DNA of 64,000 bases from Plantago major. Lineage: Eukaryota; Streptophyta; Magnoliopsida; Lamiales; Plantaginaceae. A program made the position numbers and the translations under genes. The stretch lies in assembly GCA_026545765.1 (NCBI GenBank), contig CM048844.1:55028932-55092931 (forward strand), in the 5' to 3' direction. Of the stretch, positions 10,154 through 20,833 are shown in pieces (position 1 is the stretch's first letter; every line of letters starts with the position of its first letter). Below the pieces are notes generated by a model, which saw only the letters and a list, made by a program, of their open reading frames with translations, was not told the origin of the DNA and did no database searches.

Positions 10154-11226
10154 TGATGAGACAATATTCTAACGTCTCATTTGGTCCTTTTTAGCGGTCT
10201 GTTGTTAGTCTTTGACCTTAGTTTTATAGTGTTTTTGTACGTTTTTATGCTTTGGTACTTTGTTTGTGTTTTGTATGATTTTTTGTGTTATTTGGTCCCG
10301 AAGGTGAAAATCGGAGTGAAGACATTGGTTATGGATCTCTGAATGAAGAGTAATTGTGCGAAGACGGAAGTGGATTCGGAGTTTGGACGAAGAATTGAGA
10401 GGCGTTTTAGCGTGACTTGCAAAAGTGATGATTTACGGAGCAGTCTAGCCATTTTGGACATAACTCTCTCATATGAAGTCCGATTTACTAGATCTCGGTG
10501 GTCATGGAAAGATAATTCAAAGGGCTACAACTTTCATGCGAGTTTTTCATCTATGTTTGAATTATATGTTATTGCATGCGAGTTTTTCATCTAGCCATTT
10601 TGATTGAATTGAATGTCATTGCATGTGAGTTTTTCTTCTATGTTTCACATGATTATTACCATGAATCTTTGCATGCAATTATCAATTATGAGCAGCTAAA
10701 CACCTTTGAATACAGTAGTATGTGAAGATCATGCATATTCATTCTAGGGTTTATCAAATCACTCATATAGGTTAGTCTCGTATAAAATCTTCGTAAAAAC
10801 CTTCAATTCGATAAGTCCGTATTAAATTCTCTAAATTGTTCATGTTTAAGGACCGTGAATTGACGACTCACGATTTCTCCAGTATAATATATTCTACGAA
10901 CAATTGGTTGAATCTAATTGATTGATTTCTGTACGCCGACCGTGTGACAAATATGAATGATTGCCCTAGAACGAATTAGCATTACTTGATCATTACTAAT
11001 GTGTTCATCTTCTCTCTTTGATCAAACCTGTTTATTTGTTTCCTGTTTCAATCTATGTTTTAGAAGTGAAAACATCCAAAACTTATCTGTTACTCCCAAA
11101 CAATCTGTTTACTCTCACTCGTTGTGGTAGCTTGATTAATTCCCTAGAGAACGATACCGAGTTAAGCATAGTCTACAACTACAGCTTATTCTCTTAAGTT
11201 ATTTAGAGTATAATTTGAGCTCATCA
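10154..11226 (+). repeat. 3' LTR of element H
   Basis: 1073 bp, starting TGATGAGACA just after the polypurine tract and ending GAGCTCATCA. It is shorter than the 5' LTR because a central block is lost and replaced by short repeats of TGCATGCGAGTTTTTCATCTA (three imperfect copies between 10537 and 10640), suggesting slippage or recombination after insertion. Confidence 0.9.
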
Positions 11227-11231
11227 ACACT

Positions 11232-14003
11232 CCAGTGAAAGGCCACTGCAAATGTTACATATGGATCTTTTTGAATCCTCTGTAACTAGCTATGCAGGAA
11301 AGAAGTATGGTCTCGTTGTTGTTGATGATTACTCAAGATTCACTTGGGTTATATACCTCAAACAAAAATCTGATGCAAGAGTTGAAATACCCAACTTGCT
11401 GAATAAGCTTGAAGTCATAAAAAATGACAAGGTATCTATAATCAGAACAGATCATGTTACTGAGTGTGTGAACAATTACATAAAATAGTTTTGTACCTGC
11501 AAAGGTATACAACATCAACTATCTTCAGTAAGGACACCACAACAAAATGGTGTTCTGAAAGGAAGAATAGGACCCTAAAAGAAGCAGCAAGAACAATGCT
11601 TGCTGACACTGAAATAAGTGAAATCTATTGGGTTGAAGCTGTTAACACAGCCTGCTACACTCAAAATAGATGTTTGATTAACAAACACCATGACAAAACT
11701 CCTTATGAACTTTTGATTGGTAGACCCCCTAGTATCAAACATCTAAGAGTGTTTGGTTGCATATGTTTTGTTCTTAATAATGGAAAAGAATACTTGAGAA
11801 CATTTCAACCAAAAGCAGATGAAGGAGTATTTCTTGGTTATTCTCTGAACAGAATCTACAACAAAAGAATGCAAAAGATTGAAGAATCTGTTCATGTAGT
11901 TTTCTACGAAGGAAACAAGAAAGTACCCTTGAATGAAGAACTCTCAGATATGTTCAAAGAACTAAAGATTAAAGATTCTAAAGAAAAATCCTCAAAAGGA
12001 AACAACTCTGTCATTCACTTAGAGGATGACTCTGATGATGAAAAGCAATCATTGCTTAGTAACAACTAGATGACTCTAAGACATGATGAGGAATTTCCTA
12101 TGAGAATTCCAGAAATGGAACAAGTTGCTGAGAACCTTCATCGTGAAGAGGTTTCTGAGAATGAGATTGCTGAAAATTCTATCCCAGATATCTCTATCAC
12201 TGAAAAAGTGTCAGATATCAATTGCATTTCCCGTGTGCCAGATATCTCAGATACTGAACAAGTATCCTGACAAGATCATTTTGATTCACATTCAGATCAA
12301 AATGATATTAGTCCTACTAGTTCAAAACTCATTATAAAATGGATAAGAAATCATCCTGCCAAGGATGTGATTGGTCCTTTAAACCAAGAGGTTAGAACTA
12401 CGAGAGCAAATGCTGGAAATGCAGACTCTCTCTATGGATGTTTCATCTCAAACATTGAACCTAAAACTGTAGAAGAAGCATTGAAGGATCAACATTGGAT
12501 CTCTGTAATGCAAGAAGAGTTGGATCAATTTGAGAGAAACAAAGTGTGGAAACCTGTTCCATTTGTTGACGGAATATCTGTAATTGGAACCAAGTGGGTT
12601 TTCAGAAATAAAATGAATGAGTCTGGTGAAATAACCAGAAACAAAGCAAGGTTGGTTGCCAAGGGATTCACCCAGACAGAAGGACTAGATTTTGATGAGT
12701 CATATGCTCCAGTTGCAAGATTGGATGCAATTAGACTATTTCTAGCCTTTGCAGCTTATAATGATTTTAAAGTTTATCAAATGGATGTCAAAAGTGCATT
12801 CCTAAACGGTGAACTTGCTGAGGAAGTCTATGTTGAACAACCACCAGGCTTTGAGGTTTCCACAGAAAGTAGAATGGTTTATAAGCTTTAGAAAGCTCTG
12901 TATGGACTGAAACAGGCTCCAAGAGCATGGTATGATACTTTAGCCAAATACTTGCTGGAAAGTGGCTTCAAGAAAGGAGATGTTGATAAAACACTCTTTA
13001 CTTTGAACCATGAAGCGAAACTACTTTTAGTTTAAGTATATGTTGATGACATTATATTTGGATCTAAAGACAAGAAACTTTTTGAAGACTTTGCTGAGCT
13101 CATGAAAAGTAAATTTGAGATGAGCATAATGGGAGAATTAAACTACTTCCTAGGATTTCAAGTCAAGCAACTTAATGATGGAATATTCATTAGTCAAACA
13201 AAGTATGCAAAGGATATGCTCAACAATTTTAATCTAAAGCCTTCTGAAAAGAATGCTAAGATACCTATGAGCATTGGAACCAAAATGACCTATACTGAAT
13301 CCGACAAGAGTGTTGAAGAACACAAATATAGGAAATTGATTGAGTCTCTACTGTACCTCACTACAAGTAGACCTAATATTCAATATGCAGTTGGAGTGTG
13401 TGCTCGATTTCAGACAGATCCAATGCAATCACACTACAACATTGCTATGAAAATATTAAGGTATGTAAAGGGTACTGTAGAAGTTGGATTGTGGTATCCA
13501 AAAGACAGTGGATTGAGTTTAGTTGGCTATTCTGATGCTGACTATGCCGGATCATTGCTTGATAGAAAAAGCACCTCAGGAACTTGTCAATTTCTTGGTG
13601 CCAGATTAATATCATGGTTCAGCAAGAAACAAAACTCAATTGCCACATCTACCACAGAAGCTGAATATATTGTTGATGGGTGTTGTGCTTCACAGATATT
13701 GTGGATACAACAATAACTTAGAGACTATGAGTTCAATGAAGAGAAAACTCCGATTTTCTATGACAACACAAGTGCTATTGCCATAACTCAGAATCCTAAG
13801 TATCATGCAAGAACAAAGCACATTGATATTAGACACCACTTCATTAGAGACCATGTTGAAAAAGAAAATATAGAGATACTCAAGATTGGTACTGAAGACC
13901 AACTTGCAGATATCTTTACAAAGCCTTTGCAAGAAAGCAGGTTCTTAACCTTGAGACATATTCTTGGGTTAATGGAGCTAACCGAAGGAACTGAAAAGTT
14001 CTA
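11232..14003 (+). pseudogene. pol: Cop1-B pol: integrase, RT and RNase H (degenerate)
   Basis: Continues the pol fragment interrupted by H. The integrase core starts with LHMDLFES (first catalytic Asp). The second catalytic region is damaged: RTDHVTEC where C has RTDHGTEF. A stop at 11486-11488 and a frameshift disturb the ERKNRTLKEAARTML part that carries the catalytic Glu. The linker is rich in SDIS/TEKVSD. RT is recognisable from [19 protein letters not shown] through [20 protein letters not shown] to YVDDIIFGS at about 13036, with stops at 12889 and 13033. RNase H starts near GYSDADYAGSLLDRKS (13519) and runs to the TAA at 14001-14003, with a stop at 13714-13716. It cannot make an active polyprotein. 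Confidence 0.88.
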
Positions 14004-14760
14004 ATCTCTGAGACGGAAACTCAGAGAGGAGAAAGATATCTGGAATAGGCATCTAGATATCTAAGACAAAAAGGGTATCTGAGACGAGAACTCATATACT
14101 AAAAGGTTTGGTAAAAGTGTCTTTTAAAGATTTCTGAGACGGGTACTCAGATATCTATGAGATCACAAAGTGAGGGGGAACAGAAAAGAGAAATGTGGTA
14201 CAACTGTATTCAGTCAACCACACCTCTGATGTCTTGTATCTTTCCATTCATATGATAAGTTACACACAGTCTCTGAACTGACTATATAAGTCTAAAGACT
14301 GTCCCCCTAGTCATATTAATTGGGCACAATTACAATTACTGATTGTGATCATTGCTGAAGAAGCAAACGTGACCCTTGATGAAATGGGCGTTTGATCTTA
14401 ACGGACGAGATCCATTCTCGGTAAATTAGTGGACTGTAAAAACTCAGACGTGGCCCACTAAGCATTTAATGCAAAACAATTTATCCACGCCTACCTGCAT
14501 TTGCACAGATACATATGTACAAAATCAATTTGTATGTATATGTCTGCTGAGAGTACAATGCTATATATATAGGATTTTGGCAAAAGAATTCACTTTCGCC
14601 TAATCCAACATTTTATCTTGCACAAAAACAAAAATTTATCTCTAAGTTTTTCTGCATATCTACTGCATCTCTCTTAGTTTTTCTGAAAAGAACAACTAAT
14701 CTGTCCTGATAATCTCTGCTCTTGTTTTCAAAAACCTTCTATTTAAAGAGATAGCTCCAA
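14004..14760 (+). other. Spacer between pol and the extra gene in Cop1-B
   Basis: No open frame of note. The first part contains several near-palindromic AGATATCT words and GAGACGGGTACTCAGA-like repeats (14020-14165). GGGGGAACAG at 14174 resembles an internal polypurine tract. The second part holds the TATA box described separately and then a CA/CT-rich leader. The spacer aligns with 32504-33226 of C on the opposite strand. Confidence 0.6.
14562..14571 (+). promoter_or_regulatory. Putative internal TATA box upstream of the extra gene (Cop1-B)
   Basis: GCTATATATATAGGATTTTGG lies about 200 bp before the first conserved codons of the extra gene. The same string occurs at the same place in C (minus strand, 32649-32658), although the sequences around it differ more. 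That pattern suggests a kept promoter element. A 5' end map would test it. Confidence 0.5.
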
Positions 14761-14822
14761 AATGTGCTGCAGCTAAGGACACCAGTGCTACTACCTCTAC
14801 TGCTGCTGAAAAGCAAGCACTA

Positions 14823-15635
14823 GTGCTAGTAATAGCAAACAATCGTCTCATAGGCGATTTTAATTCTGAGAACTGGACTTCAAACCACAGGATGATTTGG
14901 GGTGGTGCTATGATTGAGCAACACCTTTCTTCTGTAATCGTAGAACAAGCAGATAGGAGGACTATCCTTGGTATGCTTGAAAAGGCACAAATCAAGGGTT
15001 TTCTCCCAGCTCTTCCCAGTGGATGTTCTTCACTGGATGTACTTGAGTTTTATAATAACTCGCGTGTCATCACCAGCATTACTAATGGCATTGAAGAAAT
15101 GTCCATTAAAATCAAAGTTCAAGGAAAAGAAATTTTCCTTAACTACCAAGAATTCTGTGATATCTTTGGTCTCCGAAATCAAGGAATTGATTTTGAGATT
15201 AACACGAAGGATGAAACTCTCCTTGAAGGTGTTAAGACCCTGTACAGTGATGTTTGCAACATGGAAAAGCCAGATACTCCTCCTGAGTTCAAACATGCTG
15301 ATATAAGGACGAGACATCTATGCATTCATTGGGATGTCTTGTCTTGCCTTCTTCACAGATACTTTGATGGTCTACAAGGTGGAGCTGACCAAATAAGCTT
15401 GGAACGGTGGATGATGATGTTCCTTATAAAAGAAGAAATAAGTAGGTCGGAAAACCTTTTTAACTGGGGAAAGTACACCTATGTGAAGTTTGTGAAGAAG
15501 CTACAAAGCTTTGAGCCAAAGATCATCAAAGGCCTTGCTGAGCCAAAAGCCACAGTGAGCTTTGGACTAAAGATATGCTTCTTGCTGGAGAAGCTTGGCA
15601 TTGAGCTCAGAATTGGCTTACATAGCCAACAGTAA
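14823..15635 (+). pseudogene. Extra gene, N-terminal conserved block (first exon region, Cop1-B)
   Basis: An uninterrupted 270-codon stretch. Residues near the start (NNRLIGDFNSENWTSNHRMI) and later (IRTRHLCIHWDVLSCLLHRY, FDGLQGGADQISLERWMM, FNWGKYTYVKFVKKL) are shared with C at 32460-31640. The mix of aromatic, Trp and His positions looks like a folded globular domain. The layout vaguely recalls plant transposon-associated domains, but I cannot assign a family. The true start may be upstream, because C starts with MSSKNTSIQKSQSS and B shows only a related string without a clear ATG near 14760. The frame shifts after 15635. Confidence 0.65.
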
Positions 15636-15708
15636 CCTGCTCTACAAATATGAGTATACAAACATGATGAAAATGGTTACTGCGTCTCAGAAAGGTTCTA
15701 AGAAATGA

Positions 15709-16445
15709 ATGACTGACGAAGTATCTGAGGGATCAGTTGCGATCAAAAAGCCCAGAACTTCACGAAAGAAGACTGCTGGCAAATCAGAAGGCATACCCGT
15801 TGTGAATGTCGACTCTCAGATATGTGCCGCCACTGCTGCTGAACTCATCAATGAAGATGAACTCATCAATGCTGCTAAGCTCACAGCAGATGAACTCATC
15901 AATGCTGCTAAGTTCACAACAGATGAACTCATCAATGCTGCAAAAGATACAACTGCTAATGAACTCATCAATGCTACCAAGGAAAGCCTTGCTGATGAAC
16001 TCATTGGTAAAATGAGAGTAGTGGCAGGCATCAAGCCCTTTCTGCAGAAACCGCAGGGATTATGGATCAATCAGTTCCTAATGCTGATGAGAGCTCTGAT
16101 GATGATGAATTGGTCATCTCTCAAGTCCTACAGAAATTAAAAAGGGCTAAGGTTGCTGAAAAAGCAATAAGTTCAAAGGATGCTGAAAGAATAGAGGTAT
16201 CTGAAGAAGAACCTACACCACAGGTTGTTGAACAAGCACCTATTTCAAAGGTTTCTGAGAAAGAACCCATTACTAAGGTTGATGGAGAAGCACTTAGTAC
16301 AGAGGTTGCTGAGATAGCACCTAAGTCCAAGGAATCTGGACAAGACACACTCAAGCTGGTAGAAGAAGCTTTGAGAAGTGGTGATATAGTGATGGAGGAT
16401 TCTGACATTGCCTCCGCACTATACAAACTGTCACAAAAGGATTAG
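15709..16445 (+). pseudogene. Extra gene, basic segment and DELINAAK tandem repeat (Cop1-B)
   Basis: Starts with a Lys/Arg-rich KKPRTSRKK, a likely nuclear-localisation signal that is also present in C. It then has about six copies of an 11-12 residue unit (DELINAAKLTA, DELINAAKFTT, DELINAAKDTT and so on) between about 15845 and 16010. C has only two diverged units (ADELINAAK, ADEHINAAK), so the array expanded in B. A frame change near 16065 leads into an acidic stretch rich in VSE/VAE (16062-16445), which ends at a TAG. Confidence 0.65.
15845..16010 (+). repeat. Coding minisatellite, 33-36 bp unit (DELINAAK)
   Basis: The string GATGAACTCATCAATGCTGC recurs five to six times with unit lengths of 30 to 36 bases, all multiples of three, so the reading frame is kept. 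Unit-length variation in whole codons is what replication slippage under frame constraint would leave. Confidence 0.8.
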
Positions 16446-17780
16446 GATGAGCCGCACTTTAATTCACCTTCTAGATCCAATTCACATGATTCACCAGATG
16501 ATAATGAAGCAATGGTGAATGAATTACAGTTTGACATACCAACACTTCTGATTGTTGAAGAAAATCCTGCAAATGAGCAGGTTCCCCAACTCAATGAGAG
16601 GGATCAAATTGAGGCATATGCTCAGAATGATCAACCAGGGGAGGCAATTGAGTTGCACACTCAGGAAAGGTCTGATGTACATGAAACTTCAAACAAAGAA
16701 GCTGAAATGGAACAACAAGACCAAAGCATAGAAGGGTCACAAGTTCCAGAGACCAATCAGCCTGACACTGCTCAGGTAGATGAATGGTTTCTACTTGTGA
16801 TATTTTATGTTTATAAATCTTGTTACTTATAAAATTTCTTTGTTACAGGCTGAATTAGAAACAAAAGAACAAGAGGAAGCTGCAAAGCTTGCCTCAGAGA
16901 CTGAGAAGGAGGCTCGCATAGCCTCACCACTTAAGGAACCTGAGCCTATATTACAGGTGGAAAATAATTTCTTAAGACATAACTTTTCAGATATCTATTG
17001 TATACACTTGACTAACTAAGTGTTTGTTTCTAATAGGCCCCAACTGAGAAGAAAAATGATGAGGCTGAGAAGCCTAACTCATAAGAGAATAAACCAGAGT
17101 CTCACAAAGTCCCTGAGGAACAAGTATCTGAGCCTTCTATTGAGAAGGTATATATCTCATATATCTATATTCTTCACAAAGTTACTTTGATCATTTTTCT
17201 AAATACTTAACACTTTCTACTCATAGGCTCAAACAGAAGTAGAAGTTGTTGGGGAATTGCCCATTCAATCCCCTCAACCAATGGAAATTGATGAGGCCAC
17301 CAAGCCTTCATCACCAGAGAGAATACCAGAAAATGCACAAGTTTCTGAGAGACAAGTGTCTGAGCCTCCTACTGTGGAGGTAATTGACATCTGAGATATA
17401 AAATTGTCTGTGTTTCTCTCCTGATAAATTTCTAAGTGTTATGTTATATTTTATTCTCAGGTTCAAAAAGAAAGAGAGGATGCTTAGGATCAGACTTCCA
17501 AGTCTCCTCCTCACACCAAGATATCTGAGGCACCTGGAACCTCAGTAGTCCAACCTTCTGAGCCTGTTTCTGTTGCACAAGTAACACAGATACTTGACTA
17601 CTCTAAAACTCAGATATCTACTAAAGTTTTGAAACTAACTCAAAACTCTCTCTTTCAGGCTCAAGCTAGTGCCTTAGTGGTCCCTGAAGATTTGAACAAG
17701 GACCTACTTCCATTCTTCAAGGCTCATACTCTGGAAAAGCATCTAAAGTGTTTCAAGAAATGGTAGAGACTCAGATGCTC
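16446..17780 (+). pseudogene. Extra gene, mini-exon array with five short introns (Cop1-B)
   Basis: Introns inferred at 16776-16848, 16957-17036, 17149-17226, 17380-17460 and 17581-17658, each 73-81 bp. All begin GT, end AG and are AT-rich with a T-rich 3' part. The exons between them are about 108-153 bp, start GCTCAA, GCTGAA, GCCCCA or GTTCAA, and end with codons such as GAG/AAG. They encode similar Glu/Pro/Ser-rich text (for example QVSEPPTVEV and PSEPVSVAQ), so they look like duplicated copies of one exon. The five introns of C match in number and size. An in-frame TAA near 17081 and TAG near 17486 spoil the B copy. Confidence 0.7.
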
Positions 17781-17788
17781 TGATCTGT

Positions 17789-18867
17789 TTGAGATCACAA
17801 GGGTCTGATCACCCTACCAGAAGAGCAAGAGCATTTGACTTGGAGAATTATGTGCATGCAATGTTTCCAACTGAGCAATACGCATTTGCCATGTTGATGA
17901 ATAAGAACTTCATGAAGGAAGTAGCACACAAGCTTATTGAAGCCTTTGAAAAGGCAGATGGTCAGAGCAGAATGGAGATGGCATTGAAGCCAATCTTGCC
18001 CAAGTCCCTATAGTGCATACCCTCTGAACAAGAGGAAGTAAATGGGCAATTGGTCACACTTCCTGAAGTGATCAATCTGGTTTCTGAAGATGAGGAGGAA
18101 ACATATGAGAATAATTTTGAAGAACCTCCTTTTGACCATCACAAGGATGATGATGACAAAAAGGATGATGATGATGCCCGCACTGTGATGGGAGGATTGC
18201 ACAAGGTAATAATACCTCAGTTGCTGAAAAGCACACTGAGAGGACTTCACAAAATTCTCCTCCTCCATCTCCTCAGAAGTCTACACATCCATCTCCCCAA
18301 CAAAAAGACTCTATTGAACAAGTAGTTGAGCACTCTGAGAACAACACTCAGAAAATATTGGATGCACAAGCCAGAGTTGATCAACTCAAACAATTGTTGG
18401 AGGAAGAACAACAGCTAAATCTTCAACTAGAAGAAAAGATAGCTGAATCTAAAGCAAAGCTCCAAAAGATTGAAGATCAAACAATCAAGGAAATGGAAGC
18501 TTATGCTGAAATAAAAGAACTCCAAATTTTTGCTCAGAAATTGTCTTTAATTAGATACTGAGCAAGTATCTGAAGACAAGCATGATGCTAAGGCTGCATT
18601 ACCAAAAGATGTACCATCTCTGAGATGGCTGCTGGGCTAGAAAATATTGACGAAAATGCCCAAGAGGATGATGATCACTGGGATGAAGATTCAGATGATA
18701 AAGAAGACAGAACCTTGGCAGAACATGCAAATGTTCACTTGGGAGTTTCTCACTTAAAGAGAAAACTGATAGCTCCTCAAAGCTTCAGTAAGACACCAAA
18801 TCTCAACTCCCATGATTACATGGCAGGTTCTGGCAACTCTAAGAAAGGAGTTGTCTCACCAAAATGA
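17789..18867 (+). pseudogene. Extra gene, central acidic and coiled-coil part (Cop1-B)
   Basis: Matches C from about 29560 to 28500. It contains the conserved ENYVHAMFPTEQYAFAMLM and EVAHKLIEAFEKADGQ block (17850-17990). After a stop at 18011 comes PEVINLVSEDEEE followed by an Asp/Lys run (HKDDDDKKDDDD), then a heptad-rich coiled coil (LKQLLEEEQQLNLQLEEKI, 18385-18450). Frame breaks occur at about 18190, 18560 and 18867. The Asp run is strongly charged and may bind basic partners; that is inference only. Confidence 0.65.
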
Positions 18868-18937
18868 AGAAGCAATAGCATCAGCCCCTGCTGAAATGAA
18901 GAAGTTCACTTAGTTAATCACTCAGATAACAACAAGC

Positions 18938-20269
18938 TTGGTCATTGCTCAGAGAGACCTAGGCATGATAAGGGATAATGACAATAATCTTGCTGAAAAA
19001 GCCCTCAATGAGACTAGCTATGCTACTAGAAAAGCAGATGCTACTCAAGGTCCACTGGCAGAGCTCGCTGATAAGGAAACTGGACTTGTCAAACAGAATC
19101 AGGAGCTCAAGGCTGAACTTCAGAAGTTGGTTGCTGCTTACAATTATCTACAAGGAAACTTTGAGTCTCTCTCAGAATCCTTTGTGACACTTAGTCAGTT
19201 AACAATGACTAAGGGGGGAAAGTATCAAAGACAAGGGGAAGGTTCTGGTGCTCAGAAAGGAAGAGGAAACAAGAAGAAATCTTCCCAACCACCACTCAGA
19301 ATCAATGAGCCCTCCTCAAGTCAAGCTTCTTTACAAATAGTAGCTACTTCCCATCAACTTCCTGAACAAACAATAACAACAAGGGCCAGGGCACAGAGAC
19401 CTCCAAGGGGTACCAAGGCTCCAAGGAGAAGACAAGTAAGAGGGATTGAAGAAGAAGAAGAAGAAGAAGAAGAAGAAGAAGAAGAAGAAGAAGAAGAAGA
19501 AGAAGAAGAAGAAGAAGAAGAAGGCCAAATCAAATCCCAGGGCAATGAAGAAGGCTGCAAAATTCCCACAAGAATTGATCTTGATGATGATGATGATGAA
19601 GAGACTGATGAGGATGAAGCTCCTCTTCACAGAAAAAGAAAAAGGGTTGATAGCCTTTCTGAGCCCATAGCTGCAAAGCCTTTAGCAGCTAAAACACCCT
19701 CTGGAAATACCAAGTCAATCCAGGGTGGTTCTTCAAGCAATCTCCCAAGGGACAATTCAAGACAAAGGAGGAACAGGCTGAGAGCTGAACAAAGAAAACT
19801 TCAACTACCACTCAGGCCTGAAGAAGCCAAGATTGAGTATGTAAAGACCAACAATGACTTCTCTGTCTACAGATGCATTAATCAGAAGAATGTCTACTGG
19901 ATTCTGGAACTCAAGCACTTATTGGTAAATAAAAAATTTCCAGAACCAATCCATAAACAACTCATGGCATGGAGAAAAGACAAGCCAGTACTGACAAATC
20001 CAAAGCATGTCAAAGCATGGCTGGATTTTGAAATCTCTAAAAGAACTGAAGCCATGGAAAAGGACCTCTCCTTTGAATGTCCTTATGGGAAACCATATGA
20101 TGTGCACAGAATTCCCAAGATGACTGGAACAGGCACAAGGCCAAGCCTTGATGTGGAACCCTTTGAGTCATTCTACATGACCGAAGATCAATACAAGGGT
20201 GACATCAGATATCTGAGGATCACATATGAATACTTCAAACTATCAGATATCAGAATTGAGCATGCCTGA
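18938..20269 (+). CDS. Extra gene, C-terminal part (443 codons open in Cop1-B)
   Basis: The longest intact stretch of the extra gene in B. In order: a coiled coil (LVKQNQELKAELQKLVAAYN), a Lys/Gln-rich linker, a run of about 25 Glu from GAA repeats, an acidic DDDDDEETDEDE, a basic KRKRVDS, a conserved AAKPLAAKTPSGNTKSIQGG, a second basic run RQRRNRLRAEQRK, and a conserved C-terminal block (YRCINQKNVYWILELKHLLV, then AWLDFEISKRTEAM, DVHRIPKMTGTG, FESFYMTEDQYKGDIRYL). The equivalent end in C and E continues through a WGKYLWVKH motif; in B the frame ends just before it, at the TGA of 20267-20269. No known enzyme motif is visible. The basic runs and acidic patches suggest a nuclear or nucleic-acid-associated protein. 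Confidence 0.6.
   Translation: MVIAQRDLGMIRDNDNNLAEKALNETSYATRKADATQGPLAELADKETGLVKQNQELKAELQKLVAAYNYLQGNFESLSESFVTLSQLTMTKGGKYQRQGEGSGAQKGRGNKKKSSQPPLRINEPSSSQASLQIVATSHQLPEQTITTRARAQRPPRGTKAPRRRQVRGIEEEEEEEEEEEEEEEEEEEEEEEEEGQIKSQGNEEGCKIPTRIDLDDDDDEETDEDEAPLHRKRKRVDSLSEPIAAKPLAAKTPSGNTKSIQGGSSSNLPRDNSRQRRNRLRAEQRKLQLPLRPEEAKIEYVKTNNDFSVYRCINQKNVYWILELKHLLVNKKFPEPIHKQLMAWRKDKPVLTNPKHVKAWLDFEISKRTEAMEKDLSFECPYGKPYDVHRIPKMTGTGTRPSLDVEPFESFYMTEDQYKGDIRYLRITYEYFKLSDIRIEHA
19448..19522 (+). repeat. (GAA)n microsatellite, about 25 units, coding for poly-Glu
   Basis: A pure GAA tract in frame with the extra gene, giving about 25 consecutive Glu. C has only DESSKEEEEGQ at this place, so the tract expanded in B. 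Confidence 0.95.
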
Positions 20270-20390
20270 AAATGGAAAAAGTATTTTTAGGGGTCAAACA
20301 CTTTGCCAAGAAGAATCCCACCAAATCAAACAAAGAAGTCTGTGGTTAGGCCAAAGAAACTGAGATGTTAGTCAGAACTTTGCACTATGA

Positions 20391-20833
20391 CTACTCAGAT
20401 GATATGAAAAGGTTTGGGGATAGGGAATTTGCTAATTGATCCATAGATCTGCTGATTGAAGACTTGAAGATTTTGAAGACTTGAAGACTAGTTTATTAGG
20501 ATGTCTACTTGGAGCTTGGTTACTCCTGTTGTCCTAGTTTACTATGTAATTTTGTATCTTGCAGACTGTACTGAAATGTATTTTATTTATTGAGTTATCT
20601 ATGAAATTTCCATGTAACATATCTGATGAACCTACTCTCAGATATCAATCTATAAAAATATAACTTGTCAGCAAAGATCACACCTTGTGATTTGGTTGAT
20701 GTTTACTTTCTGCACTTAATTAAAATGAATTGAAAAGATCATAAGAAATGATTAAGTGTTGGATTGTTCCCTCTTCCAAGTTGTAATAGGTTTTAAAGAT
20801 AGTCATCGTTGACTGATCAAAAAGGGGAAAATT
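20391..20833 (+). other. 3'-UTR and polypurine tract of Cop1-B
   Basis: No open frame. It includes GATTTGGTTGATG and TGATTAAGTGTTGGA text shared with C (26560-26650, minus) and E (45890-45970, minus). It ends in AAAAAGGGGAAAATT directly before the LTR start at 20834, which is the expected polypurine tract for plus-strand priming. Confidence 0.75.

Larger units (their letters stand above)
4842..11226 (+). mobile_element. H: non-autonomous Athila-like gypsy LTR element
   Basis: LTRs at 4842-6223 and 10154-11226, a primer site resembling the tRNA-Asp complement, a single short gag-like ORF, and a long non-coding internal region. No protease, RT or integrase can be seen. The 5-bp duplication ACACT is exact. 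The tRNA-Asp-type primer site, the gag fragment and the pyrimidine-poor tail with GGTTTGGGG before the 3' LTR all fit the Athila branch of plant gypsy elements. The element must have used proteins of an autonomous relative. It was itself hit by element I (6867-8100). Confidence 0.88.
14761..20390 (+). pseudogene. Extra spliced gene of Cop1-B, downstream of pol (overall span)
   Basis: I do not recognise this protein. Compared with C (26887-32503, minus) and E (46246-49340, minus), the gene has a conserved N-terminal block of about 270 residues, a basic NLS-like segment, a tandem DELINAAK repeat, five or more mini-exons with short GT-AG introns, an acidic Asp-rich segment, a coiled coil, a Glu/Lys-rich segment, and a conserved C-terminal block of about 170 residues. 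Its place after pol is that of the env-like ORFs of SIRE1/Maximus copia elements, but I see no signal peptide or membrane segment. In B it has several stops and frameshifts. Related copies in the same sense orientation keep the introns, so they travelled in unspliced genomic RNA. Confidence 0.65.

Noticed and set aside
16121..16426. Minus-strand open frames opposite the extra gene of B (15816-16070 and 16121-16426)
   Set aside because: They mirror the tandem repeats of the sense strand and have no independent features.
18133..18178. FLAG/enterokinase-like HKDDDDKKDDDD
   Set aside because: The same Asp/Lys run, with natural variation, is present in B, C, F and E in the same protein. It is a natural acidic stretch and not a cloning tag.
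19331..19630. Open frames coding poly-Phe, poly-Ser or poly-Lys around 19440-19530
   Set aside because: They are the other reading frames of the GAA microsatellite.
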